A stretch of DNA of 64,000 nucleotides from a virus, in IMG/VR virus record IMGVR_UViG_3300021087_001082, positions 1-64,000 of that record, one strand, 5' to 3'. Numbering within the stretch: position 1 is the first letter of the stretch; each line of letters starts with the position of its first letter. The position numbers were made by a program, and so were the translations under genes. The notes beneath the pieces were generated by a model, which was not told the origin of the DNA, made no database searches, and saw nothing but the letters and a program-made list of their open reading frames with translations. Shown here in pieces: positions 1 to 6,863 of the stretch.

Positions 1-83
1 AGCGAACATATACATTTCAATATAAAGGCAAACGACCAAAAGGACACGTAAAGTTTGTCGAACGTCTAACAGCAGCAATATGA
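1..83 (+). CDS. C-terminal end of a truncated upstream gene
   Basis: Reading frame 3 is open from the window edge to a TGA at 81-83 and encodes 26 residues rich in basic and aromatic residues. The other two forward frames close at 23-25 and 49-51. The stop overlaps the ATG of the next small ORF (ATGA at 80-83), the usual coupling in this genome, which supports it being real. Too little is present to assign a family. Confidence 0.45.
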   Translation, partial: RTYTFQYKGKRPKGHVKFVERLTAAI

Positions 84-208
84 AATATTTTTTAATTATA
101 ACCTTGATGATAGCTATGAGTATTCCCGTCACATGTATAACATTGATGACTGATAGCTATGAGATACCGTTTGTAGGTGAGGCAATTGTATTGCTGCAAG
201 GAAAATAA
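80..208 (+). CDS. small membrane or secreted peptide, 42 aa
   Basis: An ATG coupled to the preceding stop opens a 42-residue ORF. The first ~22 residues are a hydrophobic stretch after one Lys, with a Cys at residue 19, so it is either a single-span membrane peptide or a signal peptide; the residues before the Cys (PVT) are a poor lipobox. The remainder is short and acidic. Function unknown; the coupling and the tail-to-tail packing are the only arguments that it is translated. Confidence 0.35.
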   Translation: MKYFLIITLMIAMSIPVTCITLMTDSYEIPFVGEAIVLLQGK

Positions 209-296
209 ATAACAATTATTGGGAGTGGGTGTAAGCTGGAATAAGCTCAGAGCTAGTGATAAACCTACTTCCTTTAACTAAATAGAGAGAGAAATT

Positions 297-470
297 ATGA
301 GTATGATAGTTTGTAAGTATGGATGTCTGAGTGATACAGACGAAGAACCGGATTTTGGATTCGAAGAAATTAAATGTTCGGACGGAACCACAATTCATGA
401 ATATACATGTGAATCTCATATGGAACCAAGAGAATATCCGGAACCAGAATTAGAATATGACACCCATTGA
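297..470 (+). CDS. small Cys/His-containing protein, 57 aa
   Basis: Starts at an ATG preceded by a GAGAGAGA purine tract (285-292) that recurs before other genes here. The protein is acidic and has Cys6, Cys10, Cys27, Cys38 and His41, a spacing compatible with one zinc site. The stop overlaps the next gene by 14 nt. No family recognised; a zinc-ribbon-like host-takeover protein is a guess from composition. Confidence 0.55.
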   Translation: MSMIVCKYGCLSDTDEEPDFGFEEIKCSDGTTIHEYTCESHMEPREYPEPELEYDTH

Positions 471-729
471 GATTTTTGAATATAAGCAGAGATGGAAGCC
501 AAATGGTTTCAGTGTTGCATTTCATTCTGATTGGGACATCCACGTTAAGGCCTGGTTGAAGCAATTAGATAAGACCGAATGGATTTGGGATAACTGGACA
601 GGAGTATATGAACATACATGTTACTTTGAAGACCTGACAGTTGCTCAAGCTTTTACAAAATTCTTAGATGAAGGACACCCACGTGCCAGAATTAAAAAGG
701 CCGTGTTTGATGGACTTCCTGATAAATAG
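457..729 (+). CDS. conserved-looking hypothetical protein, 90 aa
   Basis: A 90-residue soluble protein rich in Trp and other aromatics (seven Trp), without membrane segments. It overlaps the preceding ORF by 14 nt and is followed within 1 nt by the structured RNA at 730. The aromatic-rich composition and lack of low-complexity sequence suggest a folded domain. I do not recognise the family. Confidence 0.65.
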   Translation: MTPIEIFEYKQRWKPNGFSVAFHSDWDIHVKAWLKQLDKTEWIWDNWTGVYEHTCYFEDLTVAQAFTKFLDEGHPRARIKKAVFDGLPDK

Positions 730-990
730 AAAGACCTAAGCATTCTGAGTTAGTGGTAGATCGTGGTCAGAGGTACGGCGGAGGTTCGTTGACCGAAGCT
801 GTAGGGTAACTTCCCCTTCAATGACTCTGAGGTAAGAATGTTATGTGTGAATGTTGTGGATATAAGCAGTCATCAATTTGGTGACAGTAACCACATACAC
901 TGGAGCGGCGATGACGATTCGTGAGAAGTTCGCAGGCCAAAGGTTCCAGGTATCGACGTACAAGGACGGACACATGGTCTTTCTTTTTTT
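730..990 (+). ncRNA. candidate structured RNA 1 (~260 nt), unidentified
   Basis: No convincing ORF. The ends pair: AAAGACC (730-736) with GGTCTTT (976-982), followed at once by a T-run (984-991), so the closing helix doubles as a terminator. Inside are complementary arms AGCATTCT / AGAATGTT, TACGGC / GCTGTA around a hairpin, GTGG / CCAC and GTCATC / GGTGAC. Base composition is much more GC-rich than the flanking genes. It lacks the conserved cores I know for tmRNA or RNase P RNA. Identity unknown. Confidence 0.6.
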
Positions 991-1011
991 TAACCCTAAT
1001 CGGTATATATT

Positions 1012-1299
1012 ATGAGTAAAAATAAAAATAAAAAAAGAATAAGAGATGATGAAACAGTTACATCATGGGGTGCTCTAAGAGAATCAATTAGAGAAGAGGT
1101 CTTAGAAGAGTTCGTTGAAAAAGAACAAAATTATTTGCAGCGTATTGAATATCTAGTAGGTGCAAATAACGAAGCTATGGATTTGTTAAAAGTATGTGAA
1201 GATAAGTGTTCTTGCATGCATGAAGAATTAGATGCCTATCGATATCCAATGTTGCCAGGCCTTGAACAAGGAAAAGAGATAATATACGATCCGTTCTAA
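1012..1299 (+). CDS. hypothetical coiled-coil protein, 95 aa
   Basis: The N-terminus is a Lys/Arg/Asn-rich stretch (residues 2-12), followed by a Glu-rich amphipathic region (about 20-65) with coiled-coil character and a Cys-containing segment (CEDKCSC near residues 62-68). It starts just after structured RNA 1 and ends 6 nt before tRNA-Asn. No family recognised; the basic tail could contact nucleic acid, which is inference. Confidence 0.55.
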   Translation: MSKNKNKKRIRDDETVTSWGALRESIREEVLEEFVEKEQNYLQRIEYLVGANNEAMDLLKVCEDKCSCMHEELDAYRYPMLPGLEQGKEIIYDPF

Positions 1300-1305
1300 T
1301 TACAT

Positions 1306-1380
1306 TCCTCGGTAGCTCAGTGGTAGAGCAGATGACTGTTAATCATCGGGTCGCAGGTTCGAATCCCGCTCGGGGAGCCA
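1306..1380 (+). tRNA. tRNA-Asn (GUU)
   Basis: Complete class I cloverleaf: 7-bp acceptor with G-U pairs, D arm GCTC/GAGC, anticodon loop CTGTTAA giving GUU, TTCGAAT T-loop, discriminator G and encoded CCA. The T stem has one A-C mismatch. It is a canonical Asn tRNA and contrasts with the atypical GUU tRNA-like RNA at 25522-25614. Confidence 0.93.
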
Positions 1381-1401
1381 GCTTATGAAAGAAATAAAAC
1401 C

Positions 1402-1536
1402 ATGACATTAGAAGAAGTAGAAACACGTTTAAAAGAGTTAATTGATATACCTATAATATTATATCAGGAGTGCTTAGAAGAAGGGTTCACAGAGGAAGAG
1501 GCTATTAAGGAAACGTTTATAAGGTTTTATGAATGA
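1402..1536 (+). CDS. small acidic protein, 44 aa
   Basis: An ATG 21 nt after tRNA-Asn opens a 44-codon acidic, helical-looking ORF with no membrane span. Its stop overlaps the start of the next gene by 8 nt, consistent with translational coupling. No homologue recognised. Confidence 0.45.
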   Translation: MTLEEVETRLKELIDIPIILYQECLEEGFTEEEAIKETFIRFYE

Positions 1537-1735
1537 AAAATGGATAAAGTATGGAGGGTGGATGCTCTCGTTGTTGACAATACTGATTGGTGTATCTTTC
1601 ATCTGGCCACATTTTCATGTAGCATTATTGGGATTTGCATTAATTTATTTGGGAGTTCGGATTTTTAATTTTTCTACCTTTGAAGAATATAAAGAAAAAC
1701 GAATATTGTTGATGCTAAAGCTAAGAAAATGGTGA
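1529..1735 (+). CDS. small two-span membrane protein, 68 aa
   Basis: Residues about 11-30 and 31-46 are hydrophobic and form one hairpin or two membrane spans, followed by a basic C-terminal tail (EEYKEKR, KLRKW). This topology is common in phage inner-membrane effectors but is not specific. It sits in the run of small early-type genes between tRNAs. Confidence 0.6.
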   Translation: MNEKWIKYGGWMLSLLTILIGVSFIWPHFHVALLGFALIYLGVRIFNFSTFEEYKEKRILLMLKLRKW

Positions 1736-1736
1736 T

Positions 1737-2009
1737 ATGCCAGTAATGCGATATGATAGTGGATTCGCTGATTTGAAGCATACTAATATGTGCTATCGTT
1801 GTGATTGGTGTGATCAAGGATATAACAGGATCATCTACCTGGCGCAAGTAGGATTAGATTACTTCATGTGCGATCGATGTAGAGAATATTATAAGGTATC
1901 TTATAGTGATGCCAAAAGGTTACAATTCGTAACTAGTAAAAGAGAATGGATATCAGCAGTAGGATTATGGGTACCAGATCCCTTCTGGCGGAAGGATGAT
2001 GATGACTGA
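1737..2009 (+). CDS. putative zinc-ribbon protein, 90 aa
   Basis: Two cysteine clusters, CYRCDWC near residue 19 and CDRC near residue 45, are spaced as in a treble-clef or zinc-ribbon fold. The C-terminus is acidic (KDDDD). The ATG is 1 nt after the previous stop, and the end overlaps the next gene by 14 nt. Likely a small nucleic-acid or protein binding domain; no family name can be given. Confidence 0.6.
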   Translation: MPVMRYDSGFADLKHTNMCYRCDWCDQGYNRIIYLAQVGLDYFMCDRCREYYKVSYSDAKRLQFVTSKREWISAVGLWVPDPFWRKDDDD

Positions 2010-2316
2010 GATCTGGATAGCATTGGTACTTACATGGATGCCAGTAGAGAGAGTAATAGATAAGGAATTCAACACAGAGAAAGAATGCTGGGATTATTAT
2101 GAAACAATAATATCAGAAGGCACAACATATGCTGAAGGTAAATGGGGAAAACAAAATCTAGATCATCAAGGAAGAAGACCAGATATGAATTTTCATTTCA
2201 AAACAAATTGGAATTATCCTATAAGGACTTATAAAGGTTTAGGAGAATCACCAAGGGGTAAAGATCAAGTATGGTTGAGTTGTGAACCAAAATATCCAAA
2301 TATCTATAACAAGTAA
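1996..2316 (+). CDS. hypothetical protein with N-terminal hydrophobic segment, 106 aa
   Basis: Three consecutive ATG codons (1996, 1999, 2002) can start this ORF; the GAAGG tract just upstream fits any of them. Residues 5-16 are hydrophobic and the rest is hydrophilic, with many Trp and Tyr. It may be exported or anchored, but the hydrophobic stretch is short. No recognisable family. Confidence 0.55.
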   Translation: MMMTEIWIALVLTWMPVERVIDKEFNTEKECWDYYETIISEGTTYAEGKWGKQNLDHQGRRPDMNFHFKTNWNYPIRTYKGLGESPRGKDQVWLSCEPKYPNIYNK

Positions 2317-2330
2317 TAAACATCAAAATT

Positions 2331-2532
2331 GATTTGTTGGGTAAACGACAGCTTGTAGGTCACTCGGAGGTAGACCGGCAAGGCTTGTACAAGTGCTCTA
2401 CTCTGGAGAAATTTAAGGTGTTATGTGGGAAGGCCAACGGTATGCGCCAACGGACGATACATAACTTAGGGAATGATGTGTCACTCGGTGATACCCTCTC
2501 ATTCGCACATCCAGAGCTCTACCCAACAAATC
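2331..2532 (+). ncRNA. candidate structured RNA 2 (~200 nt), unidentified
   Basis: The ends form a perfect 13-bp helix: GATTTGTTGGGTA (2331-2343) with TACCCAACAAATC (2520-2532), followed by TTTT. Internal helices include GTTATGT / ACATAAC, GATGTG / CACATC, TCAC-TCG-GTGA, and two copies of GCCAACGG in the middle. It ends 10 nt before tRNA-Asp, so the two may be co-transcribed. An open frame of 100 codons crosses it but runs into the tRNA and is best read as chance. Not tmRNA or RNase P by the motifs I can check. Confidence 0.65.
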
Positions 2533-2542
2533 TTTTATTATT

Positions 2543-2619
2543 GGTCCCATCGTCTAGGCGGCCTAGGACACCGGCCTGTCACGCCGGCAACATGGGTTCG
2601 AATCCCATTGGGACCGCCA
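2543..2619 (+). tRNA. tRNA-Asp (GUC)
   Basis: Complete cloverleaf with acceptor GGTCCCA / TGGGACC, anticodon stem CCGGC / GCCGG, loop CTGTCAC (anticodon GUC), T arm ATGGG / CCCAT, discriminator G and encoded CCA. Confidence 0.95.
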
Positions 2620-2632
2620 CAAAGGAATGTGA

Positions 2633-2839
2633 ATGACAGGGATTACACCAGCAGAATTTCTCGCAATACTTCCAAAAAAAAGTAAAGAGGATCATAAAAA
2701 GGATATTGAAGCAATGAAACAAATGTGGGGAACAAGTAAAAATATAAATCTTAATCCTAAAGTAGATTTAGAAGAAGCCGCAAAAGCAGTCAAAGTTATA
2801 GAAGACAATTTAAAAAAGAAACGAATTGAGGAAACATGA
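2633..2839 (+). CDS. hypothetical Lys-rich protein, 68 aa
   Basis: Begins 13 nt after tRNA-Asp with an AAAGGA ribosome-binding site. The protein is Lys/Glu-rich and mostly helical, with a probable coiled coil at the C-terminus. It overlaps the next gene by 4 nt (ATGA), the first of a chain of three coupled small ORFs (2633-3358). No family recognised. Confidence 0.6.
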   Translation: MTGITPAEFLAILPKKSKEDHKKDIEAMKQMWGTSKNINLNPKVDLEEAAKAVKVIEDNLKKKRIEET

Positions 2840-3090
2840 CTGATAAAATTAAACCACAATCTCCCTGCAAACGTTGGAAGAAAAAAAAATTAGGAAAAAA
2901 TGAATATTGGAGCCCTAATATGAATATAGAATCAAAAGATAAAACATCTTTCGGAGAGTACTTTGACAATCAACGTGATAGAATAGTCAAGGCCATGCAA
3001 GATAAGAATAAGCAATTGAATGTTGAATGGATGGAAAGATATGAAAAGAGAAAGAAAATAGCTAAGGAGATGTTAGATGCACAAGTATAA
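2836..3090 (+). CDS. hypothetical basic protein, 84 aa
   Basis: A strongly basic N-terminal half (KRWKKKKLGK near residues 12-21) is followed by a charged helix. Overlaps the genes on both sides (4 nt upstream, 14 nt downstream), so it is probably translated as part of one coupled set. Could bind nucleic acid from its charge; that is inference. Confidence 0.55.
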   Translation: MTDKIKPQSPCKRWKKKKLGKNEYWSPNMNIESKDKTSFGEYFDNQRDRIVKAMQDKNKQLNVEWMERYEKRKKIAKEMLDAQV

Positions 3091-3358
3091 CTTTGAGAAT
3101 GCTACAGAGAAGAGAGAAGCAGATAAAATAATGGGACATATATTAATGCCTCATCCGGATGGTCAGGTAAAGCATCCAGAACATTTACAACAACATGAAA
3201 TGCTTCAAGTATTACAACGAGAAGCTATAAGTGCTAATTGGGAGGTTGTTAAAAAAACGATTTCTGAATTACCAGAACATCAAAAAAAAGATACAATAGA
3301 AATGTTAAAACGTTCAATGGACGTATCGCGGCACACCTGGCCCGATGATATAGTATGA
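3077..3358 (+). CDS. hypothetical helical protein, 93 aa
   Basis: Predominantly helical, charged, with several His residues in the first third (HILMPHPDGQVKHPEHLQQH). No membrane segment. Overlaps its neighbours by 14 and 4 nt. Function not recognised. Confidence 0.55.
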   Translation: MHKYNFENATEKREADKIMGHILMPHPDGQVKHPEHLQQHEMLQVLQREAISANWEVVKKTISELPEHQKKDTIEMLKRSMDVSRHTWPDDIV

Positions 3359-3576
3359 AAGAAGTTCAAATTTTCATTGATAAAAAAGAAATGCCGTATT
3401 CACATCCAAATATGGTAGTAGCAATTAATTCATGGTTGCCATACTTAACAAATACAGATTTGGATGAATTAATAAAAAGAATCTGTGCTATGAAAGATCA
3501 TCGAGAAGAAAAACAAAAACAAGTAGAAGAAGAATGCAAAAACATTCCGATACAAACAAATAGACACGATACTTAA
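3355..3576 (+). CDS. hypothetical protein, 73 aa
   Basis: Last ORF of the coupled chain; its stop is 1 nt before tRNA-Val. The C-terminal half is Lys/Glu-rich with coiled-coil character. No family recognised. Confidence 0.55.
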   Translation: MKEVQIFIDKKEMPYSHPNMVVAINSWLPYLTNTDLDELIKRICAMKDHREEKQKQVEEECKNIPIQTNRHDT

Positions 3577-3577
3577 T

Positions 3578-3653
3578 AGGTGTTTAGCTCAGATGGGAGA
3601 GCAGGTGTTTAACAGGCATCAGGTCGCTGGTTCGATCCCAGCAACACCTACCA
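3578..3653 (+). tRNA. tRNA-Val (AAC)
   Basis: Full cloverleaf: acceptor AGGTGTT / AACACCT, D arm GCTC / GAGC, anticodon stem GGTGT / GCATC, 7-nt loop TTAACAG, T arm GCTGG / CCAGC, discriminator A and encoded CCA. The D-arm and T-arm text closely resembles bacterial tRNA-Val. The wobble base is A34, which is unusual: bacterial Val tRNAs normally have GAC or UAC anticodons. Confidence 0.88.
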
Positions 3654-3664
3654 TTAGGAAAAAA

Positions 3665-3874
3665 ATGAAAAGGCTATTATTAATTTTTACAATGATGGCA
3701 ACATGGATAGTTGTTAGTTGCAGCAGTACAGCAGGATGTTTTGGGCATTGGGTTAAAGGGCCAGGCCCTCAAAGAGGGACTAGAGATCTTAATCGAGACG
3801 CTAAATTACCTTATTACCAATGTGTAGATGAGAATAACAAAGGTAGTAATTTAGAAAGACGGAGTTCCCCGTGA
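3665..3874 (+). CDS. small lipoprotein, 69 aa
   Basis: The ORF can be extended upstream into tRNA-Val, so I choose the internal ATG at 3665. It gives a clear lipoprotein signal peptide: basic MKR, a hydrophobic core, then a VVSC lipobox with Cys at residue 19. The mature part is about 50 residues with two further Cys. Phage lipoproteins of this size include Rz1-type spanins, but no proline-rich Rz1 signature or partner Rz is visible, so the role is open (lysis or surface exclusion). Confidence 0.65.
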   Translation: MKRLLLIFTMMATWIVVSCSSTAGCFGHWVKGPGPQRGTRDLNRDAKLPYYQCVDENNKGSNLERRSSP

Positions 3875-3878
3875 CCAA

Positions 3879-3952
3879 GCGAGTATCGTATAAAGGCAAT
3901 ACCTGAGATTTCCAATCTCATGATGAGGGTTCGATTCCTTCTACTCGCTCCA
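3879..3952 (+). tRNA. tRNA-Gly (UCC)
   Basis: Cloverleaf with acceptor GCGAGTA / TACTCGC, D stem GTAT / ATAC, anticodon stem TGAGA / TCTCA, loop TTTCCAA (UCC), T arm GAGGG / CCTTC with one G-U, discriminator T and CCA. It starts 4 nt after the lipoprotein stop. Confidence 0.93.
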
Positions 3953-3963
3953 TAAATAAATAT

Positions 3964-4125
3964 ATGGAAGAGCCACATCACGTATTAGTCGCGAGAAGCA
4001 GAGCCCGGAAAGACAAAGATTATTGGATCGAAACTACTTTAGAATATAAAACTCCAGACGGAGATCGTGGATGGATAGTCAAAGTGCACAACGGACCAAA
4101 ACCGAAGACGTATCGGAAGAGATAG
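3964..4125 (+). CDS. small basic protein, 53 aa
   Basis: ATG 11 nt after tRNA-Gly; 53 residues, Arg/Lys-rich at both ends with a central beta-like segment (WIETTLEYKT). It overlaps the next ORF by 55 nt in another frame, more than usual here. Both readings look protein-like, so I keep both with lower confidence. Confidence 0.4.
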   Translation: MEEPHHVLVARSRARKDKDYWIETTLEYKTPDGDRGWIVKVHNGPKPKTYRKR

Positions 4126-4289
4126 ATCTATGCGTTCTTTGTAAAGAACCTACCAATTATAAAATTTCAGATCATATAGATAAAAGAAGAGACTACATAG
4201 AAGGCATGGGCCAAGTATGTAGTAGGTGTAGTTATACTCATCGGCAATATAAAAGCAATGAAGTGACAGACATGTTATATGATATATGA
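4071..4289 (+). CDS. putative zinc-ribbon protein, 72 aa
   Basis: Contains CVLC near residue 21 and CSRC near residue 50, a CxxC...CxxC zinc-ribbon pattern. There is no later ATG, GTG or TTG before the first CxxC, which supports the 4071 start despite the overlap with the previous ORF. Its stop overlaps the radical SAM gene by 4 nt (ATGA), suggesting coupled expression. Confidence 0.55.
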   Translation: MDSQSAQRTKTEDVSEEIDLCVLCKEPTNYKISDHIDKRRDYIEGMGQVCSRCSYTHRQYKSNEVTDMLYDI

Positions 4290-5623
4290 ATCCTAAAGAC
4301 CATCCAACATATTGCCATTACCCTTTTAAGGCTATGACGTTTAAAAAGTGGTCTACAGATGGTAGACGACCAACAAATGTAACGCCTTGCTGTATGATGA
4401 TGAATCCTGTGGAACAAAAGGGAGAGGCTGCAGATATGCATTACAACATGGGTCTTTCCGAAAAGGCGTTAGCAGGAATGAATCCCCTTGAAATATTTAA
4501 TTCTCCTCAATACGAAAAGTTAAGAAACGATTTAACGAATGGTATAAAGAATGAAGCATGTTCTGTCTGCTGGAGGATGGAAGAAAAAGGTTTAGAATCG
4601 TTTAGACAATGTTCTGATTTATATGGAGGCACTGAAGGTCTATTTGAATTTGACATTACACTCTCTAACCTTTGTAACCTAGCTTGTAGAATGTGCAATG
4701 TTGGAAGTTCTCATCAGATAGGTAAAGATGTGGACGCTATGGTTAAGAATGGTACTCACGATGAATTTATGAGCGTAAGTGATAGAGCAATGCCAATAGA
4801 GAAAGGTGTTATCTATGATAAAGAGTCTAACGAAGTAATTGATTGGTTAATGAATAATACTCATCAGATAAAAATGTTAAAAGCATCTGGTGGAGAACCT
4901 TTTTATGATAGACGAGTTGTAAAGGTATTAGAAAAGTATGTTGAAGATGGCACTGCTAAAAATACAACTTTAAAGTTCCATACTAATGCTACTCAATTTA
5001 CACCTGAGTTAGCAAATCTATTAAACAACTTTAAAGAACAGGGCCACACATTTAGTATAGATGGCACACAAAGAACATATAATTATATTAGACACAATTC
5101 TAATTGGGGTGATTTAAATAATAGTTTAGATTGTTATTTAAGTAGGTGTAAAAATGTTAAACATCAATATTTTAATATGGTGTTATCTGGTATTAATGTT
5201 TTAAATGCTGCTGACTATATTGAATGGATTTGTATCAAATGTAAATCATTTGAAGTTCCTGATTGGTATATACATTTTGCTGAAATGTTTCCGGGTAATA
5301 GGGGAACATCAATTAAAAATATTCCCATAGAACTTTTAGAAGAATCATTAGATAGACTTATAGAAGTAATAGATTCCGGTATATCAACTGTCGCTGATTC
5401 AGATACTGTACATGCAACTATAAGAGGAAAAGAATATAAGTCATGGTATAGATTTAATATTCATAATTTAGTTGGACAAATACAAAACGCAATTAATAAT
5501 CATAACGGGGATTATAAGAAGTTTCAAAGAGAATTAGTTATTTTAGATAATGTTAGAAATCAATCCTATAAGGATTATATAGACCCTTTATTAGTAAAAC
5601 ATCTGGATAATATAAATGTATAA
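4286..5623 (+). CDS. radical SAM protein, twitch/SPASM-type
   Basis: 445 residues. The 4Fe-4S/SAM motif CNLACRMC has Cys130, Cys134 and Cys137 (CxxxCxxC). It is followed by the radical SAM region with a GGEP-like segment (SGGEPF). Before it are extra cysteines (PCC at 34-36, ACSVC at 91-95), typical of twitch or SPASM-like members that hold an auxiliary cluster. Such enzymes often modify peptides or proteins. It is coupled to the small Cys protein upstream and overlaps the SET gene downstream by 8 nt, so a shared substrate is plausible. Substrate unknown. Confidence 0.85.
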   Translation: MNPKDHPTYCHYPFKAMTFKKWSTDGRRPTNVTPCCMMMNPVEQKGEAADMHYNMGLSEKALAGMNPLEIFNSPQYEKLRNDLTNGIKNEACSVCWRMEEKGLESFRQCSDLYGGTEGLFEFDITLSNLCNLACRMCNVGSSHQIGKDVDAMVKNGTHDEFMSVSDRAMPIEKGVIYDKESNEVIDWLMNNTHQIKMLKASGGEPFYDRRVVKVLEKYVEDGTAKNTTLKFHTNATQFTPELANLLNNFKEQGHTFSIDGTQRTYNYIRHNSNWGDLNNSLDCYLSRCKNVKHQYFNMVLSGINVLNAADYIEWICIKCKSFEVPDWYIHFAEMFPGNRGTSIKNIPIELLEESLDRLIEVIDSGISTVADSDTVHATIRGKEYKSWYRFNIHNLVGQIQNAINNHNGDYKKFQRELVILDNVRNQSYKDYIDPLLVKHLDNINV

Positions 5624-5930
5624 ACCACTGCCCCACTATATAACAATTAAAAAATCTCCTATTAGTGGACTTGGACTTTTTGCAACAGAGAAAATTGAAG
5701 CCAATTCATTAATTGGGATTACACATCATCCTCGAAAAGAAAGTGAAGATGGATACATTCGCACACCTCTAGGTGGATTCGGAAATCATTCTGATGACCC
5801 CAATTGTAGTAAAATATTAATGGAAGATGGCTCGTGGTGGATTTGTGCTTCAAAAGATATTGAGTCGGGAGAAGAACTTACTTGGACATATACTTTATAT
5901 AAAATTACTTTTAATGAAGTTTTTAGTTGA
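5616..5930 (+). CDS. SET-domain protein (putative protein lysine methyltransferase)
   Basis: 104 residues, the minimal size of a SET core. It has the SGLGLFA N-terminal SET motif, the GNHSDDPNC segment corresponding to the NHS/C-PN pseudoknot, and the C-terminal GEELTWTY motif that completes the active site. SET enzymes use S-adenosylmethionine to methylate lysine. The gene overlaps the radical SAM gene, and a sigma70-type promoter starts inside its stop codon. The target could be a host or phage protein. Confidence 0.8.
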   Translation: MYKPLPHYITIKKSPISGLGLFATEKIEANSLIGITHHPRKESEDGYIRTPLGGFGNHSDDPNCSKILMEDGSWWICASKDIESGEELTWTYTLYKITFNEVFS

Positions 5931-5955
5931 CATTTTTGAAAAAATGCTGTATAAT
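5927..5955 (+). promoter_or_regulatory. sigma70-type promoter upstream of 5988
   Basis: TTGACA at 5927-5932, 17-bp spacer, TATAAT at 5950-5955: a perfect consensus. It overlaps the SET gene stop codon and lies 32 bp before the Asp/Asn-hydroxylase-like gene. Confidence 0.85.
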
Positions 5956-5987
5956 AATAAATGTTGTACCACAAGGGATAATAATAA

Positions 5988-6659
5988 ATGGAAATACCAG
6001 ATTATAGTTACCTAGAAAATTTGAGAATTAAAGCGAACAGAAGTCAATTAGATAATACTATGTCAATGAAAGATGTAGAAAGATTAAGGAAAGCCCAACC
6101 ACCACTGAGAGTTAGATTAGGAAGTACTGATAGAACTATGTCAATCAAAGAAGACATTGATATAGAAAAGATAAACAAAGAAGTAGAAGAAACAGTTAAT
6201 AAGTTAAACCCAGAATGGAAGAAATCAGGAAATTGTCAAATATTATTACAAGGGTGTTTTGAAGGAAAGAATGATCCTTATTTTGGGTCGAGAAGAGTTA
6301 AAGAATTAGAAGATAGTGGTCACGAAGAAAAAGATTTTATTGTTCCTATATTTGATATGCCATATACTAATAAGTTAATAAAACAACTAAAGATGTATAG
6401 GACTCGATTAATGTTATTAAAACCTAAATCGTGTCTATCATGGCATTATGATCTAGGAATGAGAATACATATTCCCTTATATGGGGATAGTGACAGTTTT
6501 CATATTATAGAAGACAATGAAGGTAATAAAATTGTACACCAAATAAGACCAACAGGAGGAGCTCATTTAATGAACACAGAAGTTTATCACTCTGGAATTA
6601 ATCTATCTATGGATGTGGATAGATGTCATATAGTAGGATGTGTTAATGTAGACGAATAA
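5988..6659 (+). CDS. aspartyl/asparaginyl beta-hydroxylase-like 2OG-Fe(II) oxygenase
   Basis: 223 residues. The iron-binding facial triad is visible as HYD (His153, Asp155) and distal His201 in VYHSGIN, with a 2-oxoglutarate-binding Arg212 in DVDRCHIVG. The IHIPL strand after the HxD is typical of the family. The N-terminal ~80 residues are extra and charged, with two similar short segments (TMSMKD, TMSIKE). A shorter paralogue lies at 17441. It is the first gene after its own promoter. Family members hydroxylate proteins or small molecules; the substrate here is unknown. Confidence 0.8.
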   Translation: MEIPDYSYLENLRIKANRSQLDNTMSMKDVERLRKAQPPLRVRLGSTDRTMSIKEDIDIEKINKEVEETVNKLNPEWKKSGNCQILLQGCFEGKNDPYFGSRRVKELEDSGHEEKDFIVPIFDMPYTNKLIKQLKMYRTRLMLLKPKSCLSWHYDLGMRIHIPLYGDSDSFHIIEDNEGNKIVHQIRPTGGAHLMNTEVYHSGINLSMDVDRCHIVGCVNVDE

Positions 6660-6668
6660 AGGAGATCT

Positions 6669-6863
6669 ATGTATACTCGAAGAATAGTTATTGATAAAGT
6701 TAACAAACATATTAATGCTATGTACCCATACACAGGTGAATATATTATTGATCAGATGACACTACAAGGAGAAATGTCTCAGAACCTAGATAATGTTTTA
6801 GATAAAGCATATAAAATGTATAGAAAATTAATTAATGGAAATAAACAAGTATTGGACAAATAA
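6669..6863 (+). CDS. hypothetical protein, 64 aa
   Basis: Has a good ribosome-binding site (AAAGGAGAT) 8 nt after the oxygenase stop. Helical and charged; no membrane segment. Overlaps the next gene by 29 nt. No family recognised. Confidence 0.5.
   Translation: MYTRRIVIDKVNKHINAMYPYTGEYIIDQMTLQGEMSQNLDNVLDKAYKMYRKLINGNKQVLDK

Noticed and set aside
2334-2636. 100-codon open frame across structured RNA 2 and tRNA-Asp
   Set aside because: It starts in the closing helix with TTG and ends beyond tRNA-Asp; its composition follows RNA structure. A second frame at 2473-2685 has the same problem.
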